64,000 nucleotides of DNA from Citrobacter freundii (GTDB lineage Bacteria; Pseudomonadota; Gammaproteobacteria; Enterobacterales; Enterobacteriaceae). Position 1 is the first letter of the stretch. Each line of letters opens with the position of its first letter. Shown piece after piece: positions 18,651 to 33,205 of the stretch. The position numbers and the translations under genes are program-made. Where the stretch lies: positions 2,046,001 to 2,110,000 of the forward strand of contig NZ_CP099222.1 of the NCBI RefSeq assembly GCF_029717145.1, read 5' to 3'. The notes under the pieces were generated by a model, which was given only the letters and a program-made list of their open reading frames with translations, searched no databases and was not told the DNA's origin.

Positions 18651-18884
18651 ATGAAAAATATCAAAGCGACGGCTGCTGTCATCGTGCTTTCTGCGCTGTC
18701 CTTCGGCGTGTTTGCGGCCGTTCCGGTCACCAACGCACCGTCTGATAACACGACACAAGTTGGCATCACGCATGCCTCTGATGTGGAAGCAGGTTCAAAT
18801 ATCGCTCCTGGTTCCCAGTCAACTGGCCAAAGTATGAATGATGCGTTTAATGTTCATACCCTGGTTGCTGGCGAATGGTCTTAA
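18651..18884 (+). CDS. Small secreted protein of unknown function
   Basis: The product has 77 residues: a clear Sec signal peptide (positive MKNIK, hydrophobic core, cleavage expected near FA-AVPV at 22) and a mature chain of about 55 residues rich in Ser, Thr, Asn and Gly with no Cys. The signal sequence resembles those of the YhcN/BhsA (DUF1471) stress-protein family, and TQVGITHASDV vaguely recalls their first strand, but the conserved C-terminal half is missing. An AAGAGAAG ribosome site precedes it. It lies in an AT-rich stretch between ydiY and yniD and has its own terminator. I do not recognise it; possibly a truncated DUF1471 relative or a lineage-specific periplasmic peptide. Confidence 0.6.
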   Translation: MKNIKATAAVIVLSALSFGVFAAVPVTNAPSDNTTQVGITHASDVEAGSNIAPGSQSTGQSMNDAFNVHTLVAGEWS

Positions 18885-18931
18885 TATCTTCATCAGTGTC
18901 CAGACGTCTATTCAGCCAAATGTCGTAATGA

Positions 18932-18960
18932 AAAAACCGGATATTGATGTACCGGTTTTT
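18932..18960. terminator. Bidirectional terminator after the small secreted protein
   Basis: AAAAACCGG (18932-18940) pairs with CCGGTTTTT (18952-18960) around an 11-base loop. It can serve this gene and the yniD transcript from the other side. Confidence 0.8.
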
Positions 18961-19070
18961 ATTTTGTCATAAACAGTAAAGTAATATTGAAATGTCTTTT
19001 TTAATTTATTGGAAGCATCTGTGTACATCGCAAAATAACGCAAAGTACCATTTATTAACGGCGTGACGGT

Positions 19071-19178
19071 TCAACCCCAAATCATTGCTGCCCACCTTAA
19101 CATCAGCATTGCCGCGCAAATGACGAGCAGTACCACAACCATTTTCCAGTGTTTTTTGGCAAAGCGATTTTTTGGCAT
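19071..19178 (-). CDS. yniD: Small membrane protein YniD
   Basis: A 35-residue single-pass inner membrane protein, MPKNRFAKKHWKMVVVLLVI onward, with a positively charged N-terminus and one hydrophobic helix ending in LRWAAMIWG. It matches the E. coli small protein YniD almost residue for residue. ATG 19176-19178 has an AGGAAAG ribosome site; a longer frame from 19313 is not supported. Function unknown. Confidence 0.88.
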   Translation of the reverse strand: MPKNRFAKKHWKMVVVLLVICAAMLMLRWAAMIWG

Positions 19179-19483
19179 GGTTCTTTCCTGGTCAGTAACA
19201 ATGATTACCGCATAGTGTAACAAAGACGGCAGGGCGCCAGTGAATTGATTTACATCATAGATGGCGCGTTGATTGTCGCTTTGAACGACCCGTAATGCCG
19301 TGTACACTGTCAAGCGGTGTTATCAAAAAGCGGGTGTAGGTTACAGCGTTGCCAGTCAGGTAATGCGTGACATATTTCGCAGAGTGAAGCGGGAATCAGC
19401 CCACACCTTTTTGATAAATTTTAAATAGTGAAACTTTGTATGTGCTCTTACGTGTGGGGCACCACTGCAAATAAGGATATAAC
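19179..19483. promoter_or_regulatory. Divergent yniD/thrS region with the thrS translational operator
   Basis: 305 bases without a gene. In E. coli the thrS leader folds into stem-loops that mimic the tRNA-Thr anticodon arm and are bound by ThrRS to repress its own translation. Here the stretch from about 19330 holds TAATGCGTGACATATTTCGC and later CTTACGTGTGGGGCACC, both with CGU in a possible loop, fitting that arrangement. The ribosome site AAGGATAT precedes the thrS ATG. The exact fold is inferred. Confidence 0.55.
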
Positions 19484-21412
19484 ATGCCTGTTATTACTCT
19501 TCCTGATGGCAGCCAACGCCATTACGACCACGCTGTAAGTCCCATGGATGTTGCGCTGGACATCGGTCCAGGTCTGGCGAAAGCCACCATCGCTGGCCGT
19601 GTAAACGGTGAGCTGGTTGATGCTTCCGATCTGATTGAACAGGATGCGAAACTCTCCATCATTACCGCTAAGGATGATGAAGGTCTGGAGATCATTCGTC
19701 ACTCCTGTGCGCACCTGTTAGGGCACGCGATCAAACAACTCTGGCCGCACACCAAAATGGCGATCGGACCGGTTGTTGACAACGGCTTTTACTACGATAT
19801 CGATCTTGACCGTACGTTAACCCAGGAAGACGTCGACGCGCTCGAAAAGCGGATGCACGAGCTCGCTGAGAAAAACTACGATGTCATCAAGAAGAAAGTC
19901 AGCTGGTACGAAGCGCGTGAAACGTTCGTGAAGCGTGGCGAGACCTATAAAGTCTCTATCCTTGATGAAAATATTGCCCATGATGACAAGCCTGGCTTGT
20001 ATCATCATGAAGAATACGTCGATATGTGCCGTGGCCCGCACGTGCCGAACATGCGTTTCTGTCATCACTTCAAACTGATGAAGACCGCTGGGGCATACTG
20101 GCGCGGCGACAGCAACAACAAGATGCTGCAGCGCATTTATGGTACTGCATGGGCCGATAAAAAAGCGCTGAGTGCCTACCTGCAACGTCTGGAAGAAGCG
20201 GCTAAACGCGACCACCGTAAAATTGGTAAGCAGCTTGACCTGTATCATATGCAGGAAGAAGCGCCAGGTATGGTGTTCTGGCATAACGATGGCTGGACAA
20301 TTTTCCGTGAACTGGAAGTTTTCGTTCGTTCGAAACTGAAAGAATACCAGTATCAGGAAGTGAAAGGCCCGTTCATGATGGACCGTGTGCTGTGGGAAAA
20401 AACAGGGCACTGGGACAACTACAAGGATGCGATGTTCACCACCTCTTCAGAGAACCGTGAATACTGCATCAAGCCAATGAACTGCCCAGGCCACGTTCAG
20501 ATCTTTAATCAGGGTCTGAAATCGTATCGCGACCTGCCGCTGCGTATGGCGGAATTTGGTAGCTGTCACCGTAACGAACCGTCAGGTGCGCTGCACGGCC
20601 TGATGCGCGTACGTGGCTTCACTCAAGATGATGCGCATATCTTCTGTACCGAAGAGCAGATTCGTGATGAAGTTAACGCCTGCATTCGTATGGTCTACGA
20701 TATGTACAGCACCTTTGGCTTCGAGAAAATCGTTGTCAAACTGTCCACTCGCCCCGAGAAACGTATCGGTAGCGATGAAATGTGGGACCGTGCTGAAGCG
20801 GACTTAGCGGTTGCGCTGGAAGAAAACAACATCCCGTTTGAGTTCCAACTGGGTGAAGGCGCATTCTACGGTCCGAAAATTGAATTTACCCTGTATGACT
20901 GCCTCGATCGCGCATGGCAGTGCGGTACTGTACAGCTGGACTTCTCTCTGCCGTCTCGTCTGAGCGCCTCTTATGTTGGCGAAAACAACGAGCGTCAGGT
21001 ACCGGTAATGATTCACCGCGCGATTCTTGGGTCAATGGAACGTTTCATTGGTATCCTGACCGAAGAGTTCGCTGGCTTCTTCCCGACCTGGCTTGCGCCG
21101 GTTCAGGTTGTGGTCATGAATATTACCGATTCGCAGTCTGAATACGTCAACGAATTAACGCAGAAACTACAAAATGCGGGTATTCGTGTAAAAGCAGACT
21201 TGAGAAATGAGAAGATTGGCTTTAAAATCCGCGAGCACACTTTACGTCGTGTCCCTTACATGTTGGTCTGTGGCGACAAAGAGGTAGAAGCAGGCAAAGT
21301 TGCCGTGCGTACCCGTCGTGGCAAAGACTTGGGCAGCCTGGACGTAAGTGAAGTTATCGAGAAGCTGCAACAAGAGATTCGCAGCCGCAGTCTTCAACAA
21401 CTGGAGGAATAA
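19484..21412 (+). CDS. thrS: Threonyl-tRNA synthetase
   Basis: Class II synthetase that charges tRNA-Thr; 642 residues as in E. coli. The order is an N-terminal TGS domain (1-62), the N2 editing domain with [10 protein letters not shown] (about 73-82), the catalytic core with zinc ligands in [14 protein letters not shown] and later His residues, and the C-terminal anticodon-binding domain from about 535. It autoregulates by binding its mRNA leader. The infC gene starts 3 bases after the stop codon. Confidence 0.98.
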   Translation: MPVITLPDGSQRHYDHAVSPMDVALDIGPGLAKATIAGRVNGELVDASDLIEQDAKLSIITAKDDEGLEIIRHSCAHLLGHAIKQLWPHTKMAIGPVVDNGFYYDIDLDRTLTQEDVDALEKRMHELAEKNYDVIKKKVSWYEARETFVKRGETYKVSILDENIAHDDKPGLYHHEEYVDMCRGPHVPNMRFCHHFKLMKTAGAYWRGDSNNKMLQRIYGTAWADKKALSAYLQRLEEAAKRDHRKIGKQLDLYHMQEEAPGMVFWHNDGWTIFRELEVFVRSKLKEYQYQEVKGPFMMDRVLWEKTGHWDNYKDAMFTTSSENREYCIKPMNCPGHVQIFNQGLKSYRDLPLRMAEFGSCHRNEPSGALHGLMRVRGFTQDDAHIFCTEEQIRDEVNACIRMVYDMYSTFGFEKIVVKLSTRPEKRIGSDEMWDRAEADLAVALEENNIPFEFQLGEGAFYGPKIEFTLYDCLDRAWQCGTVQLDFSLPSRLSASYVGENNERQVPVMIHRAILGSMERFIGILTEEFAGFFPTWLAPVQVVVMNITDSQSEYVNELTQKLQNAGIRVKADLRNEKIGFKIREHTLRRVPYMLVCGDKEVEAGKVAVRTRRGKDLGSLDVSEVIEKLQQEIRSRSLQQLEE

Positions 21413-22252
<840 letters not shown>

Positions 22253-22283
22253 GCCGTTAACGTTTAATTAATTTTTTTACTAA

Positions 22284-22664
<381 letters not shown>

Positions 22665-22674
22665 GCCGGTGAAA

Positions 22675-22701
22675 AGAGGGAGCCTGGCTCCCTCTCTTTT
22701 A
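22675..22701 (+). terminator. Terminator of the thrS-infC-rpmI-rplT operon
   Basis: 9-bp stem (22675-22683 with 22687-22695), a 3-base loop, then CTTTTA with four T. Confidence 0.85.
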
Positions 22702-22789
22702 TTTGTAGCGTAATCAATTAGTTGACAATTCACCCGTAAGCCTTTTCAATAAAGGTTGTCCGGTTTTTACTACATAAGGTAACGCAAGC

Positions 22790-22834
22790 ATGAATGCTGC
22801 TATTTTCCGCTTCTTTTTTTACTTTAGCACCTGA
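22790..22834 (+). CDS. pheM: pheST leader peptide PheM
   Basis: A 14-residue peptide [14 protein letters not shown] with five phenylalanines, four of them within FRFFFYF. It is the attenuation leader of the pheST-ihfA operon: ribosome stalling at Phe codons when charged tRNA-Phe is scarce lets the antiterminator form. It is too short for routine gene calling. The terminator at 22883-22907 follows. Confidence 0.96.
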
Positions 22835-22882
22835 ATCCGGGAGGCTAGCGCGTGAAAGAAGAAACGGAAAACAGCGCCTAAG

Positions 22883-22907
22883 AGCCTCCCTGGTGGAGGC
22901 TTTTTTT
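22883..22907 (+). terminator. Attenuator of the pheST operon
   Basis: 7-bp stem (22883-22889 with 22895-22901), a 5-base loop and seven T. It lies 48 bases after the pheM stop and 127 bases before pheS, as expected for the Phe attenuator. Confidence 0.93.
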
Positions 22908-22998
22908 ATACACGTAATCCTTCAAGCGGCCCCTGTATTGGCTGCATTTTGCTCTCTTGCCGCCTGGATGCAACTTGAATGATTTTGTGTATATATGA

Positions 22999-26421
<3,423 letters not shown>

Positions 26422-26425
26422 ACCT

Positions 26426-26725
26426 ATGGCGCTTACAAAAGCTGAAATGTCAGAATATCTGTTTGATAAGCTTGGGCTTAGCAAGCGGGATGCCAAAGAA
26501 CTGGTCGAGCTGTTTTTCGAAGAGATCCGTCGTGCTCTGGAAAATGGTGAGCAGGTAAAACTCTCTGGTTTTGGTAACTTCGATCTGCGTGATAAGAATC
26601 AACGCCCGGGACGTAACCCGAAAACGGGCGAAGATATTCCCATTACAGCACGGCGCGTGGTGACCTTCAGACCCGGACAGAAGTTAAAAAGTCGGGTCGA
26701 AAACGCAACGCCCAAAGAAGAGTGA
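26426..26725 (+). CDS. ihfA: Integration host factor alpha subunit
   Basis: A 99-residue nucleoid protein that pairs with IhfB and bends DNA sharply at specific sites. The intercalating proline is in [10 protein letters not shown] around residue 65. It is co-transcribed with pheST in E. coli, with further internal promoters. The start is only 4 bases after pheT, implying translational coupling. An ERIC element lies between its stop codon and the terminator. Confidence 0.98.
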   Translation: MALTKAEMSEYLFDKLGLSKRDAKELVELFFEEIRRALENGEQVKLSGFGNFDLRDKNQRPGRNPKTGEDIPITARRVVTFRPGQKLKSRVENATPKEE

Positions 26726-26787
26726 TTTGACGTTCCGCTAAGTCACTTACGCCGCCATCAAAGCGGCAGTGAAAAGCATGACGTATA

Positions 26788-26914
26788 TATACCCTAAATA
26801 CTTCGAGTTGCAGGAAGGCGGCGACGCAGCGAATCTCCAGGAGCGTACATAAGTACGTGACTGGGGTGAGCGAGTAAAGCCAACGTACATGCGGCTGGAA
26901 GTATGACGGGTATA
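26788..26914. repeat. ERIC (IRU) element, 127 bp
   Basis: It is bounded by TATACCCTAAATA and GTATGACGGGTATA and is exactly 127 bp. The core contains ATAAGTACGTGACTGGGGTG, close to the standard ERIC2 primer sequence. It lies inside the ihfA 3' untranslated region, in the opposite orientation to the copy at 1770-1896. Confidence 0.94.
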
Positions 26915-26917
26915 ACT

Positions 26918-26942
26918 AAAAAGGCCGCTCTGCGGCCTTTTT
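26918..26942 (+). terminator. Terminator of the pheST-ihfA operon
   Basis: A perfect 11-bp inverted repeat (26918-26928 with 26932-26942) with a 3-base loop, A-rich on the left and T-rich on the right, so it could work both ways. Confidence 0.9.
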
Positions 26943-27003
26943 CCTTTCCACTACCGAATCAGCACCGTAAAATCCCCCATCTCTTTTCAGCAGAATGGAA
27001 AAC

Positions 27004-27984
27004 ATGCTGACCTTCGCCCATCAACAACAGCGACGAAATGTACGCTGGATATTGTCTCTGTCAGCGCTGATGCTGCTGGCAACGATCCTCAGCCTGTGCG
27101 CAGGCGAACAGTGGATTGCGCCCGGCAACTGGTTTAGCGCCCGTGGCGATCTGTTCGTCTGGCAAATTCGACTTCCTCGTACGCTGGCCGTACTGCTGGT
27201 CGGTGCCGCGCTGGCGCTGTCCGGTGCTGTGATGCAGGCGCTGTTCGAAAACCCCTTAGCCGAACCAGGCCTGTTGGGCGTGTCTAACGGCGCAGGCGTT
27301 GGACTCATCGCCGCGGTGCTATTGGGGCAGGGCCAGTTACCCGGCTGGGCGCTGGGCCTGTGCGCGATTGCCGGGGCGCTGATCATCACGCTTATCCTTC
27401 TGCGTTTTGCCCGCCGCCACCTGTCGACCAGCCGTCTGCTGCTGGCGGGCGTGGCGCTGGGTATTATTTGTAGCGCCTTGATGACGTGGGCTATCTACTT
27501 CTCAACCTCTTTTGATCTGCGACAGTTAATGTACTGGATGATGGGCGGCTTTGGCGGTGTCGACTGGCAGCAGGCCTGGCTGATGGTCGCGCTACTGCCC
27601 GTTTTACTGTGGATTTGCTGTCAGTCGCAGCCGATGAATATGCTGGCGCTGGGGGAGACGTCTGCGCGCCAGCTAGGGCTGCCTTTATGGTTCTGGCGGA
27701 ACCTGCTGGTGGTGGCCACCGGCTGGATGGTGGGGGTCAGCGTGGCGCTTGCTGGCGCCATTGGTTTTATCGGCCTGGTTATCCCGCATATTCTGCGACT
27801 GTGTGGATTAACCGATCATCGCGTATTGCTGCCTGGCTGTGCGCTGGCGGGGGCTATTGCATTACTGTTAGCGGATGTTGTGGCACGTCTGGTGCTGGCG
27901 TCGGCTGAACTGCCTATCGGCGTGGTAACGGCAACCATGGGTGCACCGGTATTTATCTGGTTATTGTTAAAATCCGGGCGCTAG
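27004..27984 (+). CDS. btuC: Vitamin B12 ABC transporter permease
   Basis: FecCD-family permease of BtuCDF that moves cobalamin from the periplasm into the cytoplasm. It has 326 residues with about ten membrane helices. Conserved segments are [31 protein letters not shown] and [13 protein letters not shown], the last being the loop that contacts BtuD. I chose ATG 27004 to match the E. coli start MLTLA; an in-frame ATG at 26995 would add three residues. First gene of btuC-btuE-btuD. Confidence 0.95.
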   Translation: MLTFAHQQQRRNVRWILSLSALMLLATILSLCAGEQWIAPGNWFSARGDLFVWQIRLPRTLAVLLVGAALALSGAVMQALFENPLAEPGLLGVSNGAGVGLIAAVLLGQGQLPGWALGLCAIAGALIITLILLRFARRHLSTSRLLLAGVALGIICSALMTWAIYFSTSFDLRQLMYWMMGGFGGVDWQQAWLMVALLPVLLWICCQSQPMNMLALGETSARQLGLPLWFWRNLLVVATGWMVGVSVALAGAIGFIGLVIPHILRLCGLTDHRVLLPGCALAGAIALLLADVVARLVLASAELPIGVVTATMGAPVFIWLLLKSGR

Positions 27985-28050
27985 ACGTCTGCGGTTCGGA
28001 CTATGATTAAACACGGAAAATTGATCGCTGACTATCCACCTGGAGATGCT

Positions 28051-28602
28051 ATGCAAGACACTATTTTCAATACCGAAGTGACGACTATCGACGGAGATGT
28101 CGTCTCATTACAAGCGTATGCCGGAAAAGTCCTGTTAATTGTTAATGTTGCTTCAAAATGTGGATTAACGCCGCAGTATGAGCAACTGGAGAATCTGCAG
28201 AAAGTATGGCACGAGCAGGGATTTACCGTGTTGGGGTTCCCCTGCAATCAGTTTCTCGGTCAGGAACCCGGTAGTGAAGAGGAAATTAAAACCTGGTGCA
28301 GTACTACCTGGGGCGTTACTTTCCCCATGTTCAGTAAAATAGATGTCAACGGCGAAGCGCGCCATCCGCTGTATCAGAAGCTGATTGCCGCCGCGCCCAC
28401 CGCCGTAGCGCCAGCCGACAGTGGGTTTTATGCGCGCATGGCGAGCAAAGGGCGCGCGCCGCTCTACCCGGACGATATTCTGTGGAATTTCGAGAAGTTT
28501 TTAGTCGGGCGCGATGGTCAGGTTTTACAGCGTTTTTCACCCGATATGACGCCTGAAGACCCCATCCTTGTGGAACATATCAACGCGGCGCTGGCAAAAT
28601 AA
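28051..28602 (+). CDS. btuE: Thioredoxin/glutathione-type peroxidase BtuE
   Basis: Non-heme peroxidase of the glutathione peroxidase family; reduces hydrogen peroxide and lipid hydroperoxides using thioredoxin or glutathione. It is not required for B12 transport despite its location. The protein is 183 residues; the peroxidatic Cys37 is in NVASKCGLT, with the Gln of the tetrad in FPCNQF and Trp in [12 protein letters not shown] 28051 has TGGAGAT upstream. Its stop overlaps the btuD start as TAATG. Confidence 0.95.
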   Translation: MQDTIFNTEVTTIDGDVVSLQAYAGKVLLIVNVASKCGLTPQYEQLENLQKVWHEQGFTVLGFPCNQFLGQEPGSEEEIKTWCSTTWGVTFPMFSKIDVNGEARHPLYQKLIAAAPTAVAPADSGFYARMASKGRAPLYPDDILWNFEKFLVGRDGQVLQRFSPDMTPEDPILVEHINAALAK

Positions 28603-29351
28603 TGTCTCCTTTGATGCAGCTCCAGAATGTGGCGGAATCGACCCGGCTTGGCCCGCTTTCCGGTGAGATAAGGGCCGGGGAGATCCTACACCTTGTCGGA
28701 CCCAACGGCGCAGGAAAAAGCACGCTGCTGGCGAGGATGGCGGGGTTAACGACCGGTGAAGGAACCATCGTGTTGGGTGATGTGCCGCTCGATGACTGGC
28801 CTGCGGCAAAACTGGCGCAACATCGCGCTTATCTTGCGCAACAACAAAACCCCCCGTTTGCCATGCCGGTTTGGCATTTTCTGACGCTGCATCAGCCTGA
28901 TAAAACGCGTACCGATTTGCTGCAGGAGACGGCCGACGCACTTGGGTTGGGTGATAAACTTGGACGTGGGTCGAATCAGCTTTCTGGCGGCGAATGGCAG
29001 CGGGTGCGTCTTGCGGCGGTAATACTGCAAATTTGTCCGCAGGCTAATCCGCACGGCCAACTGTTGCTGTTAGATGAACCGATGAACAGTCTGGATGTTG
29101 CGCAACAAAATGCGCTGGACCGCCTATTGGGCCGACTCTGTCAGCAGGGAATTGCAATTGTGATGAGCAGTCATGACCTGAACCATACGTTGCGTCATGC
29201 GCACAAAGCCTGGTTACTCAAGCGCGGTAAGTTGCTGACCAGTGGTACACGCGATGCGGTGCTGACGCCGGCTAATCTCTCTCAGGCTTATGGCGTAAAC
29301 TTCCGTCGTCTGGATATCGAAGGCCACAGAATGCTCATATCAACCACTTAA
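28602..29351 (+). CDS. btuD: Vitamin B12 ABC transporter ATPase
   Basis: ATPase that powers BtuCD-F cobalamin import. It has 249 residues. Walker A is GPNGAGKST at about 33-41, the signature [12 protein letters not shown], Walker [13 protein letters not shown] and the switch His in SSHDLNHT. The start overlaps the stop of btuE by one base, so translation is coupled. nlpC follows after 77 bases. Confidence 0.97.
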   Translation: MSPLMQLQNVAESTRLGPLSGEIRAGEILHLVGPNGAGKSTLLARMAGLTTGEGTIVLGDVPLDDWPAAKLAQHRAYLAQQQNPPFAMPVWHFLTLHQPDKTRTDLLQETADALGLGDKLGRGSNQLSGGEWQRVRLAAVILQICPQANPHGQLLLLDEPMNSLDVAQQNALDRLLGRLCQQGIAIVMSSHDLNHTLRHAHKAWLLKRGKLLTSGTRDAVLTPANLSQAYGVNFRRLDIEGHRMLISTT

Positions 29352-29428
29352 GTTAAATGGGCTCTTGAAAACCCCATTATTTCCACGCTAAATTGGCGCA
29401 AGAATAAAAAATAGAGGATTCGTCCTGC

Positions 29429-29893
29429 ATGCGTTTTTGGCTTCTTTTTATCACAGCTTTGTTTTTGGCAGGGTGCAGTAGCCATCGCGCTCCCGCACCC
29501 AATGCCCGGTTATCGGACTCTATCGCCGTGATTGCCGGTCTTAACGACCAGTTACAGCACTGGCGTGGTACACCTTATCGTTATGGAGGAATGAGCCGGA
29601 GCGGCGTGGATTGTTCTGGCTTTGTACTGATGACGATGCGCGATAAATTCGACCTGCAATTACCACGCGATACGCGCACGCAGTCAAAGATTGGTACCGA
29701 AATTGATAAAGATGAATTGCTGCCAGGCGATCTGGTTTTCTTTAAAACCGGATCGGGTGAAAGCGGGCTACACGTCGGTATTTACGATACCAATAATCAA
29801 TTTATTCATGCCTCCACCAGTCGTGGCGTGATGCGCTCCTCGCTTGATAATGTCTACTGGCGTAAAAATTTCTGGCAGGCGCGACGTATTTAA
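29429..29893 (+). CDS. nlpC: NlpC/P60 family lipoprotein
   Basis: Putative envelope cysteine peptidase acting on peptidoglycan peptides. It has 154 residues, a signal peptide with lipobox LAGC and lipidated Cys16, then the NlpC/P60 domain with catalytic Cys62 (GVDCSGFV), His115 (GLHVGIY) and a polar third residue at His127 (FIHAS). AGAGGA precedes the start. In E. coli it also sits directly downstream of btuD. Confidence 0.95.
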   Translation: MRFWLLFITALFLAGCSSHRAPAPNARLSDSIAVIAGLNDQLQHWRGTPYRYGGMSRSGVDCSGFVLMTMRDKFDLQLPRDTRTQSKIGTEIDKDELLPGDLVFFKTGSGESGLHVGIYDTNNQFIHASTSRGVMRSSLDNVYWRKNFWQARRI

Positions 29894-30211
29894 ATCTCCC
29901 GGGTGATGGGGCTGGTCATGTATGAAGCAGCTCCATCATCGCCATTTAAAGTCAACTTTCACTTCAGCTGCTGCACTGACAATAACCCTGTGCATTAAGA
30001 GAGTATTTTGCTAACAATATGATTTATGCCGAGTTATTAAAAAGTACAAAGCTGGATATTAGCTTATAATCAGGATAAGCTAAAAAAAAGGATTCGATTT
30101 ACTGGCTAAAAAGGGAAAAATGAAAGAGCCTCAATTTGCATCTGATGTGACGTATTTTTCCATCCTTTGCTACAGGATGCCGGATTACACCCATGCAGCG
30201 GGGCTGGCACA
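29894..30211. other. Gene-free spacer between nlpC and ydiV
   Basis: 318 bases. It contains an imperfect inverted repeat just after nlpC (GATGGGGCTG near 29904 with CAGCTCCATC near 29929-29938) without a T-run, and an AT-rich stretch from 29995 to 30115 that probably holds the ydiV promoter. No coding potential seen. Confidence 0.6.
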
Positions 30212-30925
30212 ATGATAGTTTCACTGGATAATCTTTATCATTCTGAGTTCTCTTTTCTTCCTGCGCGAAGTGCAGGAGGCGATCTTAAATACGTAGACAT
30301 CATCACCCATTTTGTTAGTCCTGACGGCGTAGTGCATATGCCATCAGGGTTGGTCATACCTCGGATGTCGGACGATGAGCAGCGTCGTTTATTTAGCGAA
30401 AAACTCGAATTAATCGAAACATGCCAACATTTTTTTATTCAACGCAACATTTCTGCGTGGCTTAATTTAACTCCAGCAGTCGCTAATACTTTATTATTAG
30501 ATGCAGAATATGCTTCGCATATTGAACGATTTTCATTTATTGAATTAACCATTAATGAAAGTTTTCCCGAGTTAAACAAGGGTAAAGAAAATCCAATACT
30601 GGCGGCATTAGCGGCGCGATTTCCATTAGTCTTGACCAACTTTGGTGCGCCAGGCATATCCACGCGTGCAATTTTTGATGGCCTGTTCAAACGTGTCGTA
30701 CTGGATAAACACTTTATTCAACAACGTATTACGCAAAATTCGTTTGAGCCTTTTATGCGCGCCATTCAGGCACAAATATCCCCAGACTGCGAATCAATAA
30801 TCATCAGCGGCATTGATACGCAGGAGATGCTCGAACGGGTATTGCCCCTGGGATTCAGCGCCATGCAGGGTGCGCTATGGCCAGCTGTCTTACCCGCGCA
30901 GATAACCTCATTGATGCAAGGATAA
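30212..30925 (+). CDS. ydiV: Anti-FlhDC factor YdiV (degenerate EAL protein)
   Basis: A degenerate EAL-domain protein that neither binds nor cleaves cyclic di-GMP; in E. coli and Salmonella it binds FlhD, blocks FlhD4C2 from DNA and lowers flagellar expression, especially in poor nutrients. It has 237 residues. The EAL signature is lost (position reads DIITHF), and FIELTINESFPEL and AIFDGLFKRVVLDK replace metal-binding motifs. ATG 30212 matches the E. coli start in position; its ribosome site (GGGGCT) is weak, in line with the poor translation known for E. coli ydiV. Confidence 0.92.
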   Translation: MIVSLDNLYHSEFSFLPARSAGGDLKYVDIITHFVSPDGVVHMPSGLVIPRMSDDEQRRLFSEKLELIETCQHFFIQRNISAWLNLTPAVANTLLLDAEYASHIERFSFIELTINESFPELNKGKENPILAALAARFPLVLTNFGAPGISTRAIFDGLFKRVVLDKHFIQQRITQNSFEPFMRAIQAQISPDCESIIISGIDTQEMLERVLPLGFSAMQGALWPAVLPAQITSLMQG

Positions 30926-30986
30926 CCCTTGCATTTGCCGGTGTTTAACCGTTCGTTAACAGTCTACACTAGAGGCAGGAGGCCCT

Positions 30987-32429
30987 ATGACCCTGTCTTT
31001 TACCACCCGCTGGCGTGATGAATTGCCAGCAACCTATACGGCACTTTCGCCTACTCCCCTGAAAAATGCGCGCGTAATTTGGCATAACGATATGCTTGCT
31101 GAGCAATCAGGGATCCCGGCTACGTTGTTTAATAGTGAAAATAACGCAGGCGTTTGCGGCGGTGAAACGCTGCTTCCCGGCATGTCGCCGTTGGCGCAGG
31201 TCTATAGCGGACATCAGTTTGGTGTTTGGGCAGGGCAGTTGGGTGACGGACGCGGGATCCTGCTGGGTGAACAGCTGCTCGCCGATGGCTCGACGCTTGA
31301 CTGGCATCTGAAAGGCGCGGGACTTACGCCATATTCGCGCATGGGAGACGGGCGTGCGGTACTGCGTTCGACGATCCGCGAAAGTCTGGCCAGCGAAGCC
31401 ATGCATTATCTCGGGATCCCCACGACGCGAGCGCTGTCGGTGGTCACCAGCGACACGCCGGTCTACCGCGAAACGGTAGAAGCCGGGGCGATGCTGATTC
31501 GCGTGGCGCAAAGTCATATGCGCTTTGGTCACTTTGAACACTTCTACTATCGTCGTGAACCCGAAAAAGTACGTCAACTGGCCGATTTTGCGATTCGCTA
31601 TTATTGGCCGCACTGGCAGGACGAGGCGGATAAATATCAACGGTGGTTTCAGGACGTGGTCACGCGCACCGCGACCTTAATTGCCGACTGGCAGACGGTA
31701 GGGTTTGCGCACGGGGTGATGAACACCGACAACATGTCGATTCTGGGGCTGACGATGGACTACGGTCCCTTCGGTTTTCTGGATGACTATGTGCCTGATT
31801 TTATCTGTAATCATTCGGATCACCAGGGGCGATACAGTTTCGATAATCAACCGGCTGCCGCGCTGTGGAATTTGCAGCGGCTGGCGCAAACCCTGTCGCC
31901 GTTTATTGCGGCCGACGCACTCAATGACGCGCTGGATAACTATCAACTGGCGCTGCTGACCCGTTATGGGCAGCGGATGCGACAAAAGTTGGGCTTCTTT
32001 AGCGAGCAAAAAAACGATAACGAATTGCTCAGCGAACTGTTTAGCCTGATGGCACGGGAAAGAAGCGATTTTACGCGAACGTTTCGTATGCTGAGTCAGA
32101 CGGAGCAACATAGTGCGTCTTCGCCGTTGCGCGATGAGTTTATCGACCGCTCAGTATTTGATGACTGGTTTGCGCGCTATCGTTCACGTTTGCAACAGGA
32201 TAACGTGGCGGACGAAGTAAGACAGGCGCAAATGAAAGCTGCCAACCCGGCAATAGTGTTACGCAACTGGCTGGCGCAGCGGGCAATTAGCCAGGCAGAG
32301 CAGGGGGATTACGCTGAACTGCATCGCTTACACATTGCGTTGCGCACGCCGTATGCCGACAGGGATGATGACTATGTCAGCCGCCCGCCAGACTGGGGTA
32401 AGCGGCTGGAAGTCAGTTGTTCAAGCTAA
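30987..32429 (+). CDS. selO: Protein adenylyltransferase SelO (YdiU)
   Basis: A pseudokinase that transfers AMP to Ser, Thr or Tyr of target proteins, tied to redox stress and glutathionylation in E. coli. It has 480 residues. Kinase-like segments are [27 protein letters not shown]-type ATP-binding motifs near 110-135 and [27 protein letters not shown], which holds the catalytic and metal-binding residues. The conserved Cys near the C-terminus (EVSCSS) is where eukaryotic homologues have selenocysteine. Ribosome site AGGAGG. Its stop codon overlaps the convergent hmuV stop by 3 bases within CTAA. Confidence 0.96.
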   Translation: MTLSFTTRWRDELPATYTALSPTPLKNARVIWHNDMLAEQSGIPATLFNSENNAGVCGGETLLPGMSPLAQVYSGHQFGVWAGQLGDGRGILLGEQLLADGSTLDWHLKGAGLTPYSRMGDGRAVLRSTIRESLASEAMHYLGIPTTRALSVVTSDTPVYRETVEAGAMLIRVAQSHMRFGHFEHFYYRREPEKVRQLADFAIRYYWPHWQDEADKYQRWFQDVVTRTATLIADWQTVGFAHGVMNTDNMSILGLTMDYGPFGFLDDYVPDFICNHSDHQGRYSFDNQPAAALWNLQRLAQTLSPFIAADALNDALDNYQLALLTRYGQRMRQKLGFFSEQKNDNELLSELFSLMARERSDFTRTFRMLSQTEQHSASSPLRDEFIDRSVFDDWFARYRSRLQQDNVADEVRQAQMKAANPAIVLRNWLAQRAISQAEQGDYAELHRLHIALRTPYADRDDDYVSRPPDWGKRLEVSCSS

Positions 32430-33205
32430 CGGGCGAGAAAAACCTGCGGCGAGGCGTTAGCCGGATGCAGGCCAATGTGAAGCTGGGCGCCGTACCAGCG
32501 CATCAGCTCATTGGCCTGTAATACGGCTTCCGGCGTCCCCTGAGAGACTATATGTCCGTCATGGAGCAAGATAATTTTGTCGGCCCACAGCGCGGCAAGA
32601 TTGAGATCGTGAAGGACTACGCATACGTGTAACTCCCCCGCAGCCGTTAGCGACGTTAACAAACGTAACAGCTGCTGCTGGTGGTAGAGATCTAACGCTG
32701 AAGTAGGTTCATCAAGGAATAGCCAGCCGCGCGGCGCGCCATCGCACCACAACTGCGCCAGCGCACGGGCAAGCTGTACTCGTTGCTGCTCGCCGCCGGA
32801 AAGCGCGGCGTAGTGCCTGCCAGCTAGCGGTGTACATCCGGTCATCGCCATCACCTGAGCAATAAGCGCCGGTTCGGGTCGTTGGGTCCAGGGCGCTCGC
32901 CCCATGGCGATCACGGCTTCGACCTGCCAGTCAAAGCCTATCTGTGTTTGTTGCCGCATGACTGCGCGATGGCGAGACAGACTCTGTATACGCCAGTCAT
33001 TCAGCGGTTTTCCGTTCAGTAAGCAGCGCCCGGCTGTCGGCGTCAGAAAGCCGGTCAGCAGGCGCAGCAGCGTGGACTTCCCCGCACCATTTGGGCCGAT
33101 CAACGCCACCAGTTCACCCTTTGTCAGCGTCAGTGACACGTCGCGAATCACCGAACGATCCGCCACATGATAGTACAGATTTTCGGCGATGAAATGTTCA
33201 GCCAT
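32426..33205 (-). CDS. hmuV: Hemin ABC transporter ATPase
   Basis: Energises heme import with HmuU and HmuT. It has 259 residues. Walker A is [13 protein letters not shown], the signature [17 protein letters not shown], Walker [13 protein letters not shown] and the switch VVLHDLN. ATG 33203-33205 has a GCGAGG site and overlaps the end of hmuU by 8 bases. Last gene of hemP-hmuRSTUV. The E. coli K-12 locus lacks it. No terminator fits between it and selO, because the two convergent genes overlap at their stop codons. Confidence 0.93.
   Translation of the reverse strand: MAEHFIAENLYYHVADRSVIRDVSLTLTKGELVALIGPNGAGKSTLLRLLTGFLTPTAGRCLLNGKPLNDWRIQSLSRHRAVMRQQTQIGFDWQVEAVIAMGRAPWTQRPEPALIAQVMAMTGCTPLAGRHYAALSGGEQQRVQLARALAQLWCDGAPRGWLFLDEPTSALDLYHQQQLLRLLTSLTAAGELHVCVVLHDLNLAALWADKIILLHDGHIVSQGTPEAVLQANELMRWYGAQLHIGLHPANASPQVFLAR

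Noticed and set aside
18542-18745. 67-codon frame overlapping the small secreted protein
   Set aside because: No ribosome site, Cys-rich without pattern, and overlaps the signal-peptide-bearing frame, which has a proper start.
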